A DNA stretch of 64,000 bases from Bacteroidales bacterium UBA6851 (lineage in GTDB: Bacteria; Bacteroidota; Bacteroidia; Bacteroidales; UBA932): NCBI GenBank assembly GCA_002451795.1, contig DKDJ01000002.1, positions 1 through 64,000 of the forward strand, given 5' to 3'. Below the pieces are notes generated by a model. The model ran no database searches, was not told the DNA's origin, and saw only the letters and a program-made list of their open reading frames with translations. Of the stretch, positions 42,120 to 51,627 are shown piece by piece. The stretch's first letter is position 1; every line of letters begins with the position of its first letter. Both the position numbers and the translations under genes were made by a program.

Positions 42120-43724
42120 ATGGCAAAGATTGATTTAAGCAAGTACGGAGTTAAGGGAGCTACAGAGATCCTTTATAATCCGACCTACGAAGTCCTCTAT
42201 AATGAGGAGACCAAGCCAGGTCTTGAAGGCTATGACAAAGGTCAGGTGACTGAGCTTGGTGCTATCAATGTGATGACTGGCGTTTATACCGGTCGTTCTC
42301 CTAAGGACAAATACATCGTTATGGACAAGAACTCCAAGGACACCGTATGGTGGAACACTCCGGAGTATCCTAACGACAACCATGAACTCTCCGAGAAGGT
42401 ATGGAAGGAACTTAAGAACATCGCTACCAAGGAGCTTTCTGGTAAGAGGCTTTTCGTAGTGGATGGATTCTGCGGTACCCACAAGGACACCCGTATGAAG
42501 GTTCGTTTCATCATGGAAGTGGCATGGCAGGCACACTTTGTGACTAACATGTTCATCCGTCCTCAGAATCAGGCAGAGTTCGATCAGGAGCCTGATTTCG
42601 TAGTATACTGCGCATCAAAGGCAAGAGTTGAGAACTACGAGGAGCTTGGACTCCGCTCAGATACCGCTGTTGCATTCAACGTGACCAGCAAGGAGCAGGT
42701 TATTCTCAATACATGGTATGGTGGTGAGATGAAGAAGGGTATGTTCTCAATGATGAACTACTACCTTCCACTTAAGGGCATCGCTTCTATGCACTGCTCT
42801 GCCAATACCGACATGAATGGTGAGAACACAGCTATCTTCTTCGGACTTTCTGGAACAGGAAAGACTACTCTTTCTACAGATCCTAAGCGTCTTCTTATCG
42901 GTGATGATGAGCACGGCTGGGATGATGAGGGTGTATTCAACTTCGAAGGTGGATGCTACGCCAAGGTTATCAAGCTTGACAAGGAGTCAGAGCCGGATAT
43001 CTACAACGCTATCCGTCGTGATGCACTTCTTGAGAACGTAACAGTCGATGAGAACGGAAAGATCGATTTCAACGACAAGAGCGTTACCGAGAATACCCGT
43101 GTATCTTACCCTATCTATCACATCAATAAGATTGTTCGTCCGCTCTCACAGGGCCCTGCAGCAAAGCAGGTGATCTTCCTCTCTGCTGATGCATTCGGAG
43201 TTCTTCCTCCAGTGTCTATCCTTACTCCAGAGCAGACCAAGTACTACTTCCTTTCTGGATTTACAGCTAAGCTTGCCGGAACAGAGCGTGGTATCACCGA
43301 GCCTACTCCGACATTCTCTGCTTGCTTCGGACAGGCATTCCTTGAGCTTCACCCTACGAAGTATGCTGAGGAACTCGTTAAGAGAATGGAGAAGAGCGGT
43401 GCCAAAGCATATCTTGTGAACACCGGATGGAATGGAACTGGAAAGCGTATCTCTATTCGCGATACCCGTGGAATCATTGACGCTATCCTTGATGGTTCTA
43501 TTGACAAGGCTCCAACCAAGACTATCCCTTACTTCGACTTCCAGGTTCCTACTGAGCTCAAGGGTGTTGATACAGGCATTCTTGATCCTCGCGACACTTA
43601 TGCAAATCCTGCTGAGTGGGAAGAGAAGGCAAAGGATCTTGCAGGTCGTTTCATCAAGAACTTCCACAAGTACGAGAACAACGAGGCTGGTAAGGCTCTC
43701 GTGGCAGCAGGTCCGAAACTTTAA
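42120..43724 (+). CDS. pckA: ATP-dependent phosphoenolpyruvate carboxykinase
   Basis: A 534-residue PEP carboxykinase. In Bacteroidota it normally fixes CO2 onto PEP to make oxaloacetate and ATP on the succinate pathway, and it can run in reverse for gluconeogenesis. Visible motifs are GVYTGRSPKDKYIV, MHCSANTD, the kinase P-loop FFGLSGTGKTTLSTDP near residue 240, LIGDDEHGWDDEGVFNFEGG (metal site) and LVNTGWNGTGKRISI. ATG 42120 (MAKIDLSKYGVKG) is used because it lies downstream of the promoter and at the point where homology starts. A terminator follows within 25 nt. Codon use suggests high expression. Confidence 0.97.
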   Translation: MAKIDLSKYGVKGATEILYNPTYEVLYNEETKPGLEGYDKGQVTELGAINVMTGVYTGRSPKDKYIVMDKNSKDTVWWNTPEYPNDNHELSEKVWKELKNIATKELSGKRLFVVDGFCGTHKDTRMKVRFIMEVAWQAHFVTNMFIRPQNQAEFDQEPDFVVYCASKARVENYEELGLRSDTAVAFNVTSKEQVILNTWYGGEMKKGMFSMMNYYLPLKGIASMHCSANTDMNGENTAIFFGLSGTGKTTLSTDPKRLLIGDDEHGWDDEGVFNFEGGCYAKVIKLDKESEPDIYNAIRRDALLENVTVDENGKIDFNDKSVTENTRVSYPIYHINKIVRPLSQGPAAKQVIFLSADAFGVLPPVSILTPEQTKYYFLSGFTAKLAGTERGITEPTPTFSACFGQAFLELHPTKYAEELVKRMEKSGAKAYLVNTGWNGTGKRISIRDTRGIIDAILDGSIDKAPTKTIPYFDFQVPTELKGVDTGILDPRDTYANPAEWEEKAKDLAGRFIKNFHKYENNEAGKALVAAGPKL

Positions 43725-43747
43725 TATAGACTGCTGATATTCTAATG

Positions 43748-43788
43748 GACAAGCATCGTGGGCATAGCCCTGCGGTGCTTGTCTTTTT
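43748..43788 (+). terminator. Terminator of pckA
   Basis: GACAAGCATCG pairs with CGGTGCTTGTC (one G-T pair), followed by TTTTTG; a classical intrinsic terminator 23 nt after the stop. Confidence 0.9.
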
Positions 43789-43808
43789 GTTTTCTCGCAA
43801 CAATTGTA

Positions 43809-43816
43809 TATATTTG
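43809..43816 (+). promoter_or_regulatory. -7 box of the lemA operon
   Basis: TATATTTG, 23 nt before ATG 43840 and just after the pckA terminator. Confidence 0.65.
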
Positions 43817-43839
43817 AAGAATTAAACTATTACAAGATT

Positions 43840-44388
43840 ATGGCAATTATTATTGTTGTCGCAGTCGTTGCGATTATCGTACTTTGGTTTGTCGGCGTTC
43901 AGAGAAAGCTCGTTTCGTCTGATGAACTATGTCAGAATTCAATGAGCCAAATAGGTGTCCAGCAGCAGAGCCGTTGGGATGCCGTTTCCGCACTTGTGAA
44001 ACTTACTAAGTCATATAACGAGCATGAGTACAATACTCTTGTGGATGTGGTTAGGCAGCGGAAGGATATTACTCGTACCAGCACAGCCGCTGAGGCCAAC
44101 ACACAGGAAGAGGTGCTTGCTACGGTATCTGACAGGATTAGGCTTGTGGCTGAGCAGTATCCTGAACTGAAGGCCAATGAGACTTATTCCAAGACTATGG
44201 ATAGTCTTAACAATTACGAGAATCAGGTTCGTATGAGCAGGATGGTCTTTAATGACTCTGTTACCAAATACAACCGCATTGTACGTCAGTTCCCGGATTC
44301 TCTCGCCGCCGGAATACTGAAATTTCAGGTTAGGGAGTATTTGAAAGAGGTGGAATCAAAGAAAGAACTGCCTGAAATTAATATATAG
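43840..44388 (+). CDS. lemA: LemA-family membrane protein
   Basis: A 182-residue LemA protein: an N-terminal membrane helix (IIIVVAVVAIIVLWFVGVQR) followed by a helical bundle with the conserved VQQQSRWDAVSALVKLTKSY and YPELKANETY segments and a repeated YENQVRMSRMVFNDSVTKYN helix. ATG 43840 is preferred; an upstream in-frame TTG overlaps the promoter box. LemA's biochemical role is unsettled, but it commonly pairs with a DUF2207 protein, as here (6-nt gap). It is probably an inner-membrane protein with an N-out topology. Confidence 0.92.
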   Translation: MAIIIVVAVVAIIVLWFVGVQRKLVSSDELCQNSMSQIGVQQQSRWDAVSALVKLTKSYNEHEYNTLVDVVRQRKDITRTSTAAEANTQEEVLATVSDRIRLVAEQYPELKANETYSKTMDSLNNYENQVRMSRMVFNDSVTKYNRIVRQFPDSLAAGILKFQVREYLKEVESKKELPEINI

Positions 44389-44394
44389 AGCCTG

Positions 44395-46020
44395 ATGCGT
44401 AGACTCATTGCTTTTATTGTGGCGGCATTGGCGACAACCTTTGCCGCTTCGGCGTTTGAACAGGCCATAAGGAACATTAATGTCCGTGTGGACTTGGATA
44501 AGGACGGCAGTGCTTATGTCACCGAGCGGTGGGATGTGTGCGTGGCGGATGGTACCGAGTGGTATCTTGTAAGGTACAATCTTGGTGATATAGTCATTCG
44601 GGATCTTTCTGTAAGTGATGAGAGCGGGCGTCTGTTTGAGAATGTAGGAGAATGGGACGTACATAAGAGTCTTGAGCAGAAGGCTGGAAAGTGTGGCATT
44701 GCGCATACTTCTGATGGGGATGAGTTGTGCTGGGGCATTGGCTCTTATGGAGACCATGTATATACAGTGCGGTACATAATGACCAATGTTGTCAAAAGTC
44801 TCAATGACTATGATATGCTGCATCTTCAGTTGGTGTCTCCAGGGTTGAGTGCGAGCCCGGAGAACGTGACGGTGCGGGTGGCTGCGGATTCCGTTGCTCT
44901 GGATACGTCTAACGCCAGAGCGTGGGGATTTGGATTTGTGGGATCGTGTGAGTTTAGTGGCGGGGAAGTGGTGTATCAGAGTACTGAGCGTTTTCGTCAT
45001 GGGAGCTCTGTCATTGCGCTTTTGAGGTTTGACAAAGGGATTTTTGATTCGCCAAGCAGGCAAGCGCGTGATTTCGAAGATGTATATGAAAAGGCTGTTG
45101 AAGGCTCGGATTTCGATGATGATGAGGAGGGGTTTTGGCTTTTTCTTGGGACAATTGCTGCTATTGGTATAGGATCTGTGGCTATGGCCATCGTAGCCAA
45201 AAGGAAACGCAGATTCAAGATTCTTGGGTGCAAGGACAAAGACATAACTTGGTGCCGAGAAGTGCCATACGGAGGTAATGTCCTTGAGGCAGACTTTATT
45301 CTCTCCAAGCTCGGGGAGTCGAGGAAGGGCAGTTTTGTTGCATCGGCCCTGATTCTCAGAATGATTTATGATGGATATCTGTCAGTTCAGAGAAATGCTA
45401 AGGGAAAGGTCGATATCGGGTTTTCAGGAAAGGATGTGGAAGGGCTAGATGATGTGTCTGCGGAGTTGTTTAATATGATGGTGGATGCCAGTGGCTCTGA
45501 TAGAATCCTTCAGGATAAAGAGTTTTCTCGATGGTCTGCTTCTCACGAGAAGCGCGTTCATCAGTGGGTTGTGATGTCTGAGCGGCAGGCCCGGAGGCAG
45601 TTAGCGGAAGATCATTTCGGACGCCCGGGGCAGTACACAAAGGCTGGACAGCAGCAGGCGCGCAACCTTCTGGGATTCAAGATGTTTTTATCAGATTTTA
45701 CTCTTGTTTCTGAAAGGCAGACACCAGAAGTGGTACTTTGGCGTGACTATCTGGTATTCGGGGCATTGTTCGGCATAGCCGATAAGGTGGCTTCTGAACT
45801 GAAAGATATTAATCCTCAATTCCTTGAGTCTATGAATGGGTTTGATAATGATACTCTTGGAGATGTGATTCTTCGTACTAACATGCTATCCAGAGCTATC
45901 ATTACCAGTGATTTTTCCTATGCCGCATCCCAGTCTGCGAAGGGCGGATTCGGAGGTGGTACATCCTTTGGCGGAGGAGGTGGTTTCAGTGGTGGTGGAT
46001 TCGGCGGTGGAAGCCGTTAA
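44395..46020 (+). CDS. DUF2207-family membrane protein
   Basis: A 541-residue protein with a signal peptide (LIAFIVAALATTFAASAF), an extracytoplasmic DUF2207 domain starting INVRVDLDKDGSAYVTERWD, one clear membrane helix (GFWLFLGTIAAIGIGSVAMA, about residues 246-265), a cytoplasmic helical part, and a Gly/Ser/Phe-rich tail (GGGTSFGGGGGFSGGG) typical of this family. The function is unknown; the LemA-DUF2207 pair is widespread and thought to act at the envelope. Its stop lies 9 nt before recG, so the three genes may be one transcript. Confidence 0.9.
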   Translation: MRRLIAFIVAALATTFAASAFEQAIRNINVRVDLDKDGSAYVTERWDVCVADGTEWYLVRYNLGDIVIRDLSVSDESGRLFENVGEWDVHKSLEQKAGKCGIAHTSDGDELCWGIGSYGDHVYTVRYIMTNVVKSLNDYDMLHLQLVSPGLSASPENVTVRVAADSVALDTSNARAWGFGFVGSCEFSGGEVVYQSTERFRHGSSVIALLRFDKGIFDSPSRQARDFEDVYEKAVEGSDFDDDEEGFWLFLGTIAAIGIGSVAMAIVAKRKRRFKILGCKDKDITWCREVPYGGNVLEADFILSKLGESRKGSFVASALILRMIYDGYLSVQRNAKGKVDIGFSGKDVEGLDDVSAELFNMMVDASGSDRILQDKEFSRWSASHEKRVHQWVVMSERQARRQLAEDHFGRPGQYTKAGQQQARNLLGFKMFLSDFTLVSERQTPEVVLWRDYLVFGALFGIADKVASELKDINPQFLESMNGFDNDTLGDVILRTNMLSRAIITSDFSYAASQSAKGGFGGGTSFGGGGGFSGGGFGGGSR

Positions 46021-46029
46021 TCAGAAGGT

Positions 46030-48168
46030 ATGTCTGCAGGTGATACCAATATCCAGTACCTTAGTGGAGTAGGGCCCAAGAGAGCGGCTCTGCTTAAGAG
46101 TGAATTGGGTATTGAGACAGTGGAAGATTTGATTTTTCTTTACCCTTTCCGGTATATTGACCGTAATGGGATTACACTGATAAAGGATGTAGTTCCAGGC
46201 CCGGCACAGGTGCAGATAAGAGCGCGAGTTGTAAGTCGTACTCTTTATGGGCAGGCAGGATCGTCAGCGCCGTTGGATGAGAGTGCGTTGACGTCCGGAA
46301 GGTGCAAGCGGATGAGTGTTGTCGTGGAGGATGGCAGCGGGCAGATGGAGATGGTTTTCTTCAAGGGAATCCGGTGGAATTGGCAGCGGCTTTCTCCTGG
46401 GAGCGTGTTCTTGTTTTTCGGTAAGCCGCAGGCGTTCGGGAATAAGCTCAATATGGTGCATCCTGACGTGGATTCTCCGTCAGGGGCTTCGGGCGGGCTT
46501 CCTGAAATTACTGGCGTTTATCCAAGCACGGAAAAGTTAAAGTCTTCTGGTATTACCGGGAAAGTTATGTGTCGTCTTATGTCTACGGCATTGAATGAGT
46601 ATTTGCATCAGTTCGAGGAGACTCTTCCAGACTATATTATGAAGGACAACAACCTTGTATCCAGGCAGTTCGCGCTTCTTAATATTCACTTTCCTAAAGA
46701 TAATGTGGCGCTTGTTCGTGCTCAGGCTCGACTGAAGTTTGAGGAGCTTTTCCTGCTTCAACTCTCTCTTCTTAAGCAGAAATATGTAAAGTCGCGTGCG
46801 TCTAAAGGTTTTGTGATGCCTCGTGTAGGAGCGGATTTCCATGCGTGCTACAATGCCCTGCCTTATTCTTTGACAGGGGCTCAGCAGAGAGTGATCAAGG
46901 AGATTCGATCTGATATGATGAGCGGGAAGCAGATGAATAGACTTCTTCAAGGAGATGTCGGGTCTGGTAAGACCATGGTGGCTGTACTTAGTTGTCTTCT
47001 TGCTATAGGTAATGGATTTCAGTCATGCCTTATGGCTCCTACCGAGGTTCTTGCTCGTCAACATTATGCTAATGTATGCAAGTACCTTTCGATGACGTCA
47101 GTGAAGTGTGCCATCCTCACTGGAAACAGTACGATGCGAGAGCGGAGGGAGATTCATCAGGGGCTTGAGGATGGTAGTATTGGCCTGGTGGTGGGGACGC
47201 ATGCTCTTATTGAGGATAATGTTGTGTTTAAGAACCTTGGCCTAGCGGTGATAGATGAGCAGCATCGGTTCGGTGTGGAGCAGCGTGCAAAACTATGGGG
47301 GAAGAATAGTACTCCGCCTCATATCCTGGTAATGACCGCTACTCCGATTCCGAGGACTCTGGCTATGACGCTATATGGGGACCTGGATGTATCTGTAATT
47401 GACGAGATGCCGCCAGGCAGGAAGCCTGTCAAGACCATGTGTATCAACCAGAGTCGCAAGGTCGCCCTCTTTAGGTTTATGAAGGAAGAGATCTCACGTG
47501 GGCGTCAGATCTTTGTGGTATATCCCCTGATATTTGAGAGCGAGAAGATGGATCTTAAGAATCTTGAGACCGGATATGAAGAGATAGTGTCGGCTTTTCC
47601 GCTTCCTGACTATAAAGTAGCGATAGTGCATGGGCAGCAGACTCCAGAGGAGAAGAATTTCAATATGGATGCATTTGTGGCTGGAAGGGCCAATATTCTC
47701 GTGTCTACGACTGTGATAGAAGTGGGCGTGGATGTCCCTAATGCATCCGTGATGGTAATTGAGAGTGCGCAGCGTTTCGGACTGAGCCAGCTTCATCAGT
47801 TGCGAGGCAGGGTAGGGCGTGGATCTGATGCCGCCTACTGCATACTTGTAAAGGATGACAAAACGGGCAAGGATGCACAGTCGCGGCTTGACTTGATGTG
47901 CTCAACTGAAGATGGCTTTGAACTTTCGGAGCAGGATCTGCGGATGAGAGGACCTGGAGATCTTGAAGGGACCCAGCAGAGCGGTCTGCCGATAGCTCTA
48001 AATATTGCTTCGCTCGCGAAGGATGGTGCTCTTCTGTCGCAAGCAAGGGATTATGCTCTAAGGGTTCTGGAAAAAGATCCCGAGTTGTCCTCTCCTGATA
48101 ATATTCGTCTTGATCGTGAACTCCGAAAGGGACGGTACGTGGTAAAGGATTTCAGTAAGATTAGTTGA
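46030..48168 (+). CDS. recG: RecG, ATP-dependent DNA helicase
   Basis: A 712-residue branch-migration helicase that remodels stalled forks and Holliday junctions. An N-terminal helix-hairpin-helix-like opening (YLSGVGPKRAALLKSELGI) and wedge OB domain precede the helicase motifs: LLQGDVGSGKTMVA (I), LMAPTEVLARQH (Ia), VIDEQHRFGVEQR (II), VMTATPIPRTLAMTLYGD (III), STTVIEVGVDVPNA (V) and LHQLRGRVGRG (VI), then the TRG-type DLEGTQQSGLP. All motifs are intact. It ends 27 nt before a bidirectional terminator shared with the tRNA-Lys pair. Confidence 0.96.
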   Translation: MSAGDTNIQYLSGVGPKRAALLKSELGIETVEDLIFLYPFRYIDRNGITLIKDVVPGPAQVQIRARVVSRTLYGQAGSSAPLDESALTSGRCKRMSVVVEDGSGQMEMVFFKGIRWNWQRLSPGSVFLFFGKPQAFGNKLNMVHPDVDSPSGASGGLPEITGVYPSTEKLKSSGITGKVMCRLMSTALNEYLHQFEETLPDYIMKDNNLVSRQFALLNIHFPKDNVALVRAQARLKFEELFLLQLSLLKQKYVKSRASKGFVMPRVGADFHACYNALPYSLTGAQQRVIKEIRSDMMSGKQMNRLLQGDVGSGKTMVAVLSCLLAIGNGFQSCLMAPTEVLARQHYANVCKYLSMTSVKCAILTGNSTMRERREIHQGLEDGSIGLVVGTHALIEDNVVFKNLGLAVIDEQHRFGVEQRAKLWGKNSTPPHILVMTATPIPRTLAMTLYGDLDVSVIDEMPPGRKPVKTMCINQSRKVALFRFMKEEISRGRQIFVVYPLIFESEKMDLKNLETGYEEIVSAFPLPDYKVAIVHGQQTPEEKNFNMDAFVAGRANILVSTTVIEVGVDVPNASVMVIESAQRFGLSQLHQLRGRVGRGSDAAYCILVKDDKTGKDAQSRLDLMCSTEDGFELSEQDLRMRGPGDLEGTQQSGLPIALNIASLAKDGALLSQARDYALRVLEKDPELSSPDNIRLDRELRKGRYVVKDFSKIS

Positions 48169-48195
48169 CGTGTATCCTTGTTGTAGAATATAAAG

Positions 48196-48236
48196 AAAAA
48201 GGAGACTTGAAATCAATTAGATTCTAAGTCTCCTTT
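48196..48236. terminator. Bidirectional terminator between recG and tRNA-Lys
   Basis: AAAGGAGACTT (48198-48208) and AAGTCTCCTTT (48226-48236) pair perfectly with a 17-nt loop; A and T runs at the two ends serve both strands. Confidence 0.85.
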
Positions 48237-48239
48237 CCG

Positions 48240-48312
48240 TGCTCCCTTAGGGATTCGAACCCTAGACACCCTGATTAAGAGTCAGGTGCTCTACCAACTG
48301 AGCTAAGGAAGC
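48240..48312 (-). tRNA. tRNA-Lys(CTT)
   Basis: The - strand cloverleaf has acceptor GCTTCCT/AGGGAGC, D-arm AGCTCAGTTGGTAGAGC, anticodon stem CCTGA/TCAGG with loop CTCTTAA (anticodon CTT), and T-arm TAGGGTTCGAATCCCTA. CCA is not encoded. It is 16 nt downstream of the second lysine tRNA, from which it is probably co-transcribed. Confidence 0.95.
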
Positions 48313-48328
48313 GATTTTCAAATATCTG

Positions 48329-48401
48329 TGACCCGTTCGGGGCTCGAACCCGAGACCCCCACATTAAAAGTGTGATGCTCTACCAACTGAGCTAACGAGT
48401 C
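48329..48401 (-). tRNA. tRNA-Lys(TTT)
   Basis: The - strand cloverleaf has acceptor GACTCGT/ACGGGTC, D-arm AGCTCAGTTGGTAGAGC, anticodon stem TCACA/TGTGG with loop CTTTTAA (anticodon TTT), and T-arm CTCGGGTTCGAGCCCCGA. First gene of the lysine tRNA pair, so both lysine codons are served from one unit. Confidence 0.95.
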
Positions 48402-48417
48402 CTCCGTTTTGGGATTG

Positions 48418-48449
48418 CAAAGGTATGGGTAATTTTTCAGTTATCCAAA
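48418..48449 (-). promoter_or_regulatory. Promoter of the tRNA-Lys pair
   Basis: On the - strand TTTG (48446-48449), 20 nt, then TACCTTTG (48418-48425), the same layout as the tRNA-Asp promoter. Confidence 0.75.
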
Positions 48450-48653
48450 TTTTTGTCTGTTTTTTTTGCTTGAAATGCTATTTTCTTTCTATAACAAAAG
48501 ATGTACAACATTTGTTCTTGAAAACATTTGTTTTATATTTAAAATGTATTATCTTGCAGTGTATTAATAAACCGATACACGATTAGCCTCTGAGAGTATT
48601 CTTGGGGTGTTTAGATTAATATTCTTATAAATTGAAAATAAACACGTTAGAAA

Positions 48654-51110
48654 ATGATGGAACGAACAATTTGGAAAATTTTAACATTTATGTGCTTGTG
48701 CGTGGTGCTCTCAACCGCTTCGCCGGTAAGGGCCAGAGCTACCCAGCATTCCTCGAGCCGTACTATGGGAAAGTCGGTTCGGTCTGAATTGGCCGACTGG
48801 AAAGGAAAAGTTCTGGATGAGTCCGATAAAGCTATGCCGTATGTAAATATTGTGGTACTATCTATGCCTGATTCGCTGGTACTTGATGGTACTGTCACGG
48901 ATGAGGATGGCGTGTTCTCGCTTCCATCGCATACGGATGAGGAGATTCTTATGGTGACCATGATAGGTTATGAGACGGAGTTTCTTCATGGTGCTGACGG
49001 TGCTGTGATTCATTTGCGCCCGGTGCCTGAGATGCTTGCGGAGGCTGGTGTCAAGGCTTTTATGCCCAAAACTAAGCTTACTGGGCAGGGAATGTCTACT
49101 TCTGTGAGGGGAACAGTACTTGAGAATATAGGAAGTGCCAAGGATGCGCTGAGCCGTGTGCCTGGTGTATATAAGGGACGTAACGGTCTGGAAGTTATCG
49201 GTAGGGGAAAGCCTGTCGTATATATTAATGGCAGACGCGTTCAAGATGAGTCTGAGCTTGAGCGTTTGAGGAGCAATGAAATTCAGAATGTGGAGGTGAT
49301 TGAAAATCCTGGTGCTGGATATGACGCTTCGGTTAATTGTGTTATTCGAATCAAGACTTTTCGCCCACAAGGAGAAGGACTTGGCTTCAACATGGGCCTT
49401 TCGGATGACCAGTCGCTTATCCGCAAGTCCTTTAATGATCCGTCAGGTTATGCCAACTTCAATTATCGCAAAGGTGGGCTTGATCTGTTTGCAGGAGCTA
49501 ATGGGACGGTGTTTAATCATCTTCAGTCAAGTGTGATTACCGGGGAGATTACAAAAGGCAGCCCGAGGTATCAGGAAGGTCCATTTGAGGTGGTATCAGA
49601 ATCGAGAAACTATACGCTGAATGCTGGCTTCAATTACATGATAGGCAGCAACCACTTCGTAGGTGCAAGGGTTGATTACACGCGGTCGCCGTTTCTGGAC
49701 TATCATCAGCAGATGTATAGTGATGTCTTCCGCTCTGGCGAGCTTGTTGAGCAGGTTAAGTCTGTCTCGGAGAATTGGCTTGAGGATGGAAATATTCCTA
49801 CCGTGCTCGCTGTCAATACTTATTATAATGGTACAGTAGGTAAACTCAATATAGATTTTAATGCTGACTATTATGGTTCGGGGAACACTTTCTTTTCAAG
49901 GGTGGAGGAGACGAGCAGTATGACAGGAAATGCGGAAATAGAGTCCAAGAGTGAGTCTGAGAGCGATATGTATGCTGCAAAACTCGTTTTAGCGTATCCG
50001 ATATGGCTCGGCCGCTTTCAAATAGGTACGGAGGATACATACGCACTTCGTGGCAGCGACTATTCGATAACAGGAACATACGTGCCGTCATCTTCTTCGA
50101 GGGTGAAAGAGGAGAACTATGCTGCATTTGCGGACTATGCGTTCTATCATCCAGTGTTGGGGCAGGTTAGCGCAGGAGTGAGATATGAGTATGTGCGCTT
50201 CCGCTACCATAGCCTTACCTCGAATGAGGATGAGATTTCTCGAAAGTACAGTAATCTTTTCCCATCTGTAACCTTTGCAAGGGCGTTCGGACCAGTGCAG
50301 ACACAATTAATATATAGTATTAAGACCTCCCGTCCTTCATTCTCCAACCTCTCCGATAATATGATGTATCACAGCAAGTTTATTCTACAGAGCGGTAATG
50401 CTAAACTTCAGCCGCAGACGACCCAGCAGGTCAGTATGACGGCAAGGTGGAACTTCCTTACGGCCAGTGCCCAGTACTCCAGGACCGATGATGCCATAGT
50501 GTCATGGGGGAGAGTCTATTCCAATGATCAGATTACGGATGATGACGTGGTGGTGCATGTTCTTCCTGTGAATCTTGTCAATCCGTTCCGGGAACTCTCT
50601 TGCTACCTCAATGCGAGTCCTACAATTGGAATCTGGACTATGAACTATACTGTGGGAATTATGAAGCAGTGGCTTGATATTGACATGAGCAGGCAAGCCG
50701 GGTATGAAGAGGCCAAGGTCGTCTCGTTTAGCCGAAAGCCGATGTTTATCGCTCAAACCTTCAATAGTTTTAATTTCAAGAACGACTGGATGGTGGAACT
50801 TGGAATGGAGTATCATTCAAAGGGATTCTATCAGAATGTGTATCTTGCAAATACCGTATGTGATTTGTCTTGCTCTGTGCAGAAGGCTTTCCTTCGTGAC
50901 AAATCGTTGGTGGTTCGTCTTTCTGCAAGCGATCTGCTTTGGAAACAGCGTTCCGATGTGCAATCAGATTACGGCTTTGTCAATTTTATACAGACCAATG
51001 CATTCAATACCAAGAAGATCTCCTTGTCTGTGACGTACAGGTTTAACTCCGCTTCAAGTAAATACAAAGGAACTGGCGCCGGAAAAGATACGGCATCACG
51101 AATCAAATAG
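48654..51110 (+). CDS. TonB-dependent-receptor-like outer-membrane beta-barrel protein
   Basis: An 818-residue outer-membrane protein. The order is: signal peptide (LTFMCLCVVLSTASPVRA), a CarboxypepD_reg-like beta-sandwich (KGKVLDESDKAMPYVNIVV), a plug-like domain (AKDALSRVPGVYKGRNGLEV, then VVYINGRRVQDESELERLRS and VIENPGAGYDASVNCVIRIK), and a 22-strand-type barrel (OMP_b-brl_3) ending with VTYRFNSASSK. Proteins of this group are TonB-dependent importers or related barrels for peptides or metals. No SusD partner follows, so glycan uptake is less likely. A poorly matched promoter (TTTG at 48527) precedes it. Confidence 0.85.
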   Translation: MMERTIWKILTFMCLCVVLSTASPVRARATQHSSSRTMGKSVRSELADWKGKVLDESDKAMPYVNIVVLSMPDSLVLDGTVTDEDGVFSLPSHTDEEILMVTMIGYETEFLHGADGAVIHLRPVPEMLAEAGVKAFMPKTKLTGQGMSTSVRGTVLENIGSAKDALSRVPGVYKGRNGLEVIGRGKPVVYINGRRVQDESELERLRSNEIQNVEVIENPGAGYDASVNCVIRIKTFRPQGEGLGFNMGLSDDQSLIRKSFNDPSGYANFNYRKGGLDLFAGANGTVFNHLQSSVITGEITKGSPRYQEGPFEVVSESRNYTLNAGFNYMIGSNHFVGARVDYTRSPFLDYHQQMYSDVFRSGELVEQVKSVSENWLEDGNIPTVLAVNTYYNGTVGKLNIDFNADYYGSGNTFFSRVEETSSMTGNAEIESKSESESDMYAAKLVLAYPIWLGRFQIGTEDTYALRGSDYSITGTYVPSSSSRVKEENYAAFADYAFYHPVLGQVSAGVRYEYVRFRYHSLTSNEDEISRKYSNLFPSVTFARAFGPVQTQLIYSIKTSRPSFSNLSDNMMYHSKFILQSGNAKLQPQTTQQVSMTARWNFLTASAQYSRTDDAIVSWGRVYSNDQITDDDVVVHVLPVNLVNPFRELSCYLNASPTIGIWTMNYTVGIMKQWLDIDMSRQAGYEEAKVVSFSRKPMFIAQTFNSFNFKNDWMVELGMEYHSKGFYQNVYLANTVCDLSCSVQKAFLRDKSLVVRLSASDLLWKQRSDVQSDYGFVNFIQTNAFNTKKISLSVTYRFNSASSKYKGTGAGKDTASRIK

Positions 51111-51132
51111 GGAGTTTATGTAAGTACTTGAG

Positions 51133-51188
51133 ATTCCGCAAGTCCTCGGCTTCTTATACAATGGGAAGCGGGAGGCTGCGGAATTTTC
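51133..51188 (+). terminator. Hairpin terminator after the barrel gene
   Basis: ATTCCGCA (51133-51140) pairs with TGCGGAAT (51177-51184), with further imperfect pairing inside (AGTCCTCGGCTTC with GAAGCGGGAGGCT), followed by a TTTT tract. Confidence 0.65.
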
Positions 51189-51196
51189 GTATGTTT

Positions 51197-51230
51197 TTTG
51201 TGCTGAATTCGTATATAATGCGTATGTTTG
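51197..51230 (+). promoter_or_regulatory. Promoter of the DUF486 gene
   Basis: TTTG (51197-51200) and TATGTTTG (51223-51230) are spaced by 22 nt; the start codon is at 51258. Confidence 0.6.
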
Positions 51231-51257
51231 CCGCTCAATTTAGTTTTGTTTCTTTTT

Positions 51258-51626
51258 ATGCAAGGGGTTTGGACGGTTCTGCTGTTGGTGGTATCCAACA
51301 TCTTTATGACTTTCGCATGGTATGGCCATTTGAAGCTACAAGAGATGAAGATCTCAGAGGGTTGGCCGCTTATTCTTGTTATCCTTTTCTCGTGGGGCGT
51401 GGCTTTTTTTGAGTACTGCGCACAGGTGCCAGCCAATAGAATAGGCTCCAATATCAACGGAGGGCCTTTTTCGCTTGTGCAACTGAAAGTTATTCAAGAG
51501 GTGGTGTCCTTGACAGTGTTTACTGTGATTATCAACTTGCTTTTCAAAGGACAAGGGCTGCAGTGGAATCATATCGCTGCGTTCGTCTGCCTGGTTGCTG
51601 CTGTCTTTTTTGTCTTCGTGAAATAG
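51258..51626 (+). CDS. DUF486-family small membrane protein
   Basis: A 122-residue protein with four membrane helices: VWTVLLLVVSNIFMTFAWYG, WPLILVILFSWGVAFFEYCA, VVSLTVFTVIINLLF and IAAFVCLVAAVFFVFVK. AQVPANRIG between helices 2 and 3 is the conserved DUF486 block. The family belongs to the drug/metabolite transporter superfamily as a half-size unit; no substrate is known. ATG 51258 is used because family proteins start close to the first helix. It converges with the thioesterase gene, one base apart. Confidence 0.9.
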   Translation: MQGVWTVLLLVVSNIFMTFAWYGHLKLQEMKISEGWPLILVILFSWGVAFFEYCAQVPANRIGSNINGGPFSLVQLKVIQEVVSLTVFTVIINLLFKGQGLQWNHIAAFVCLVAAVFFVFVK

Positions 51627-51627
51627 A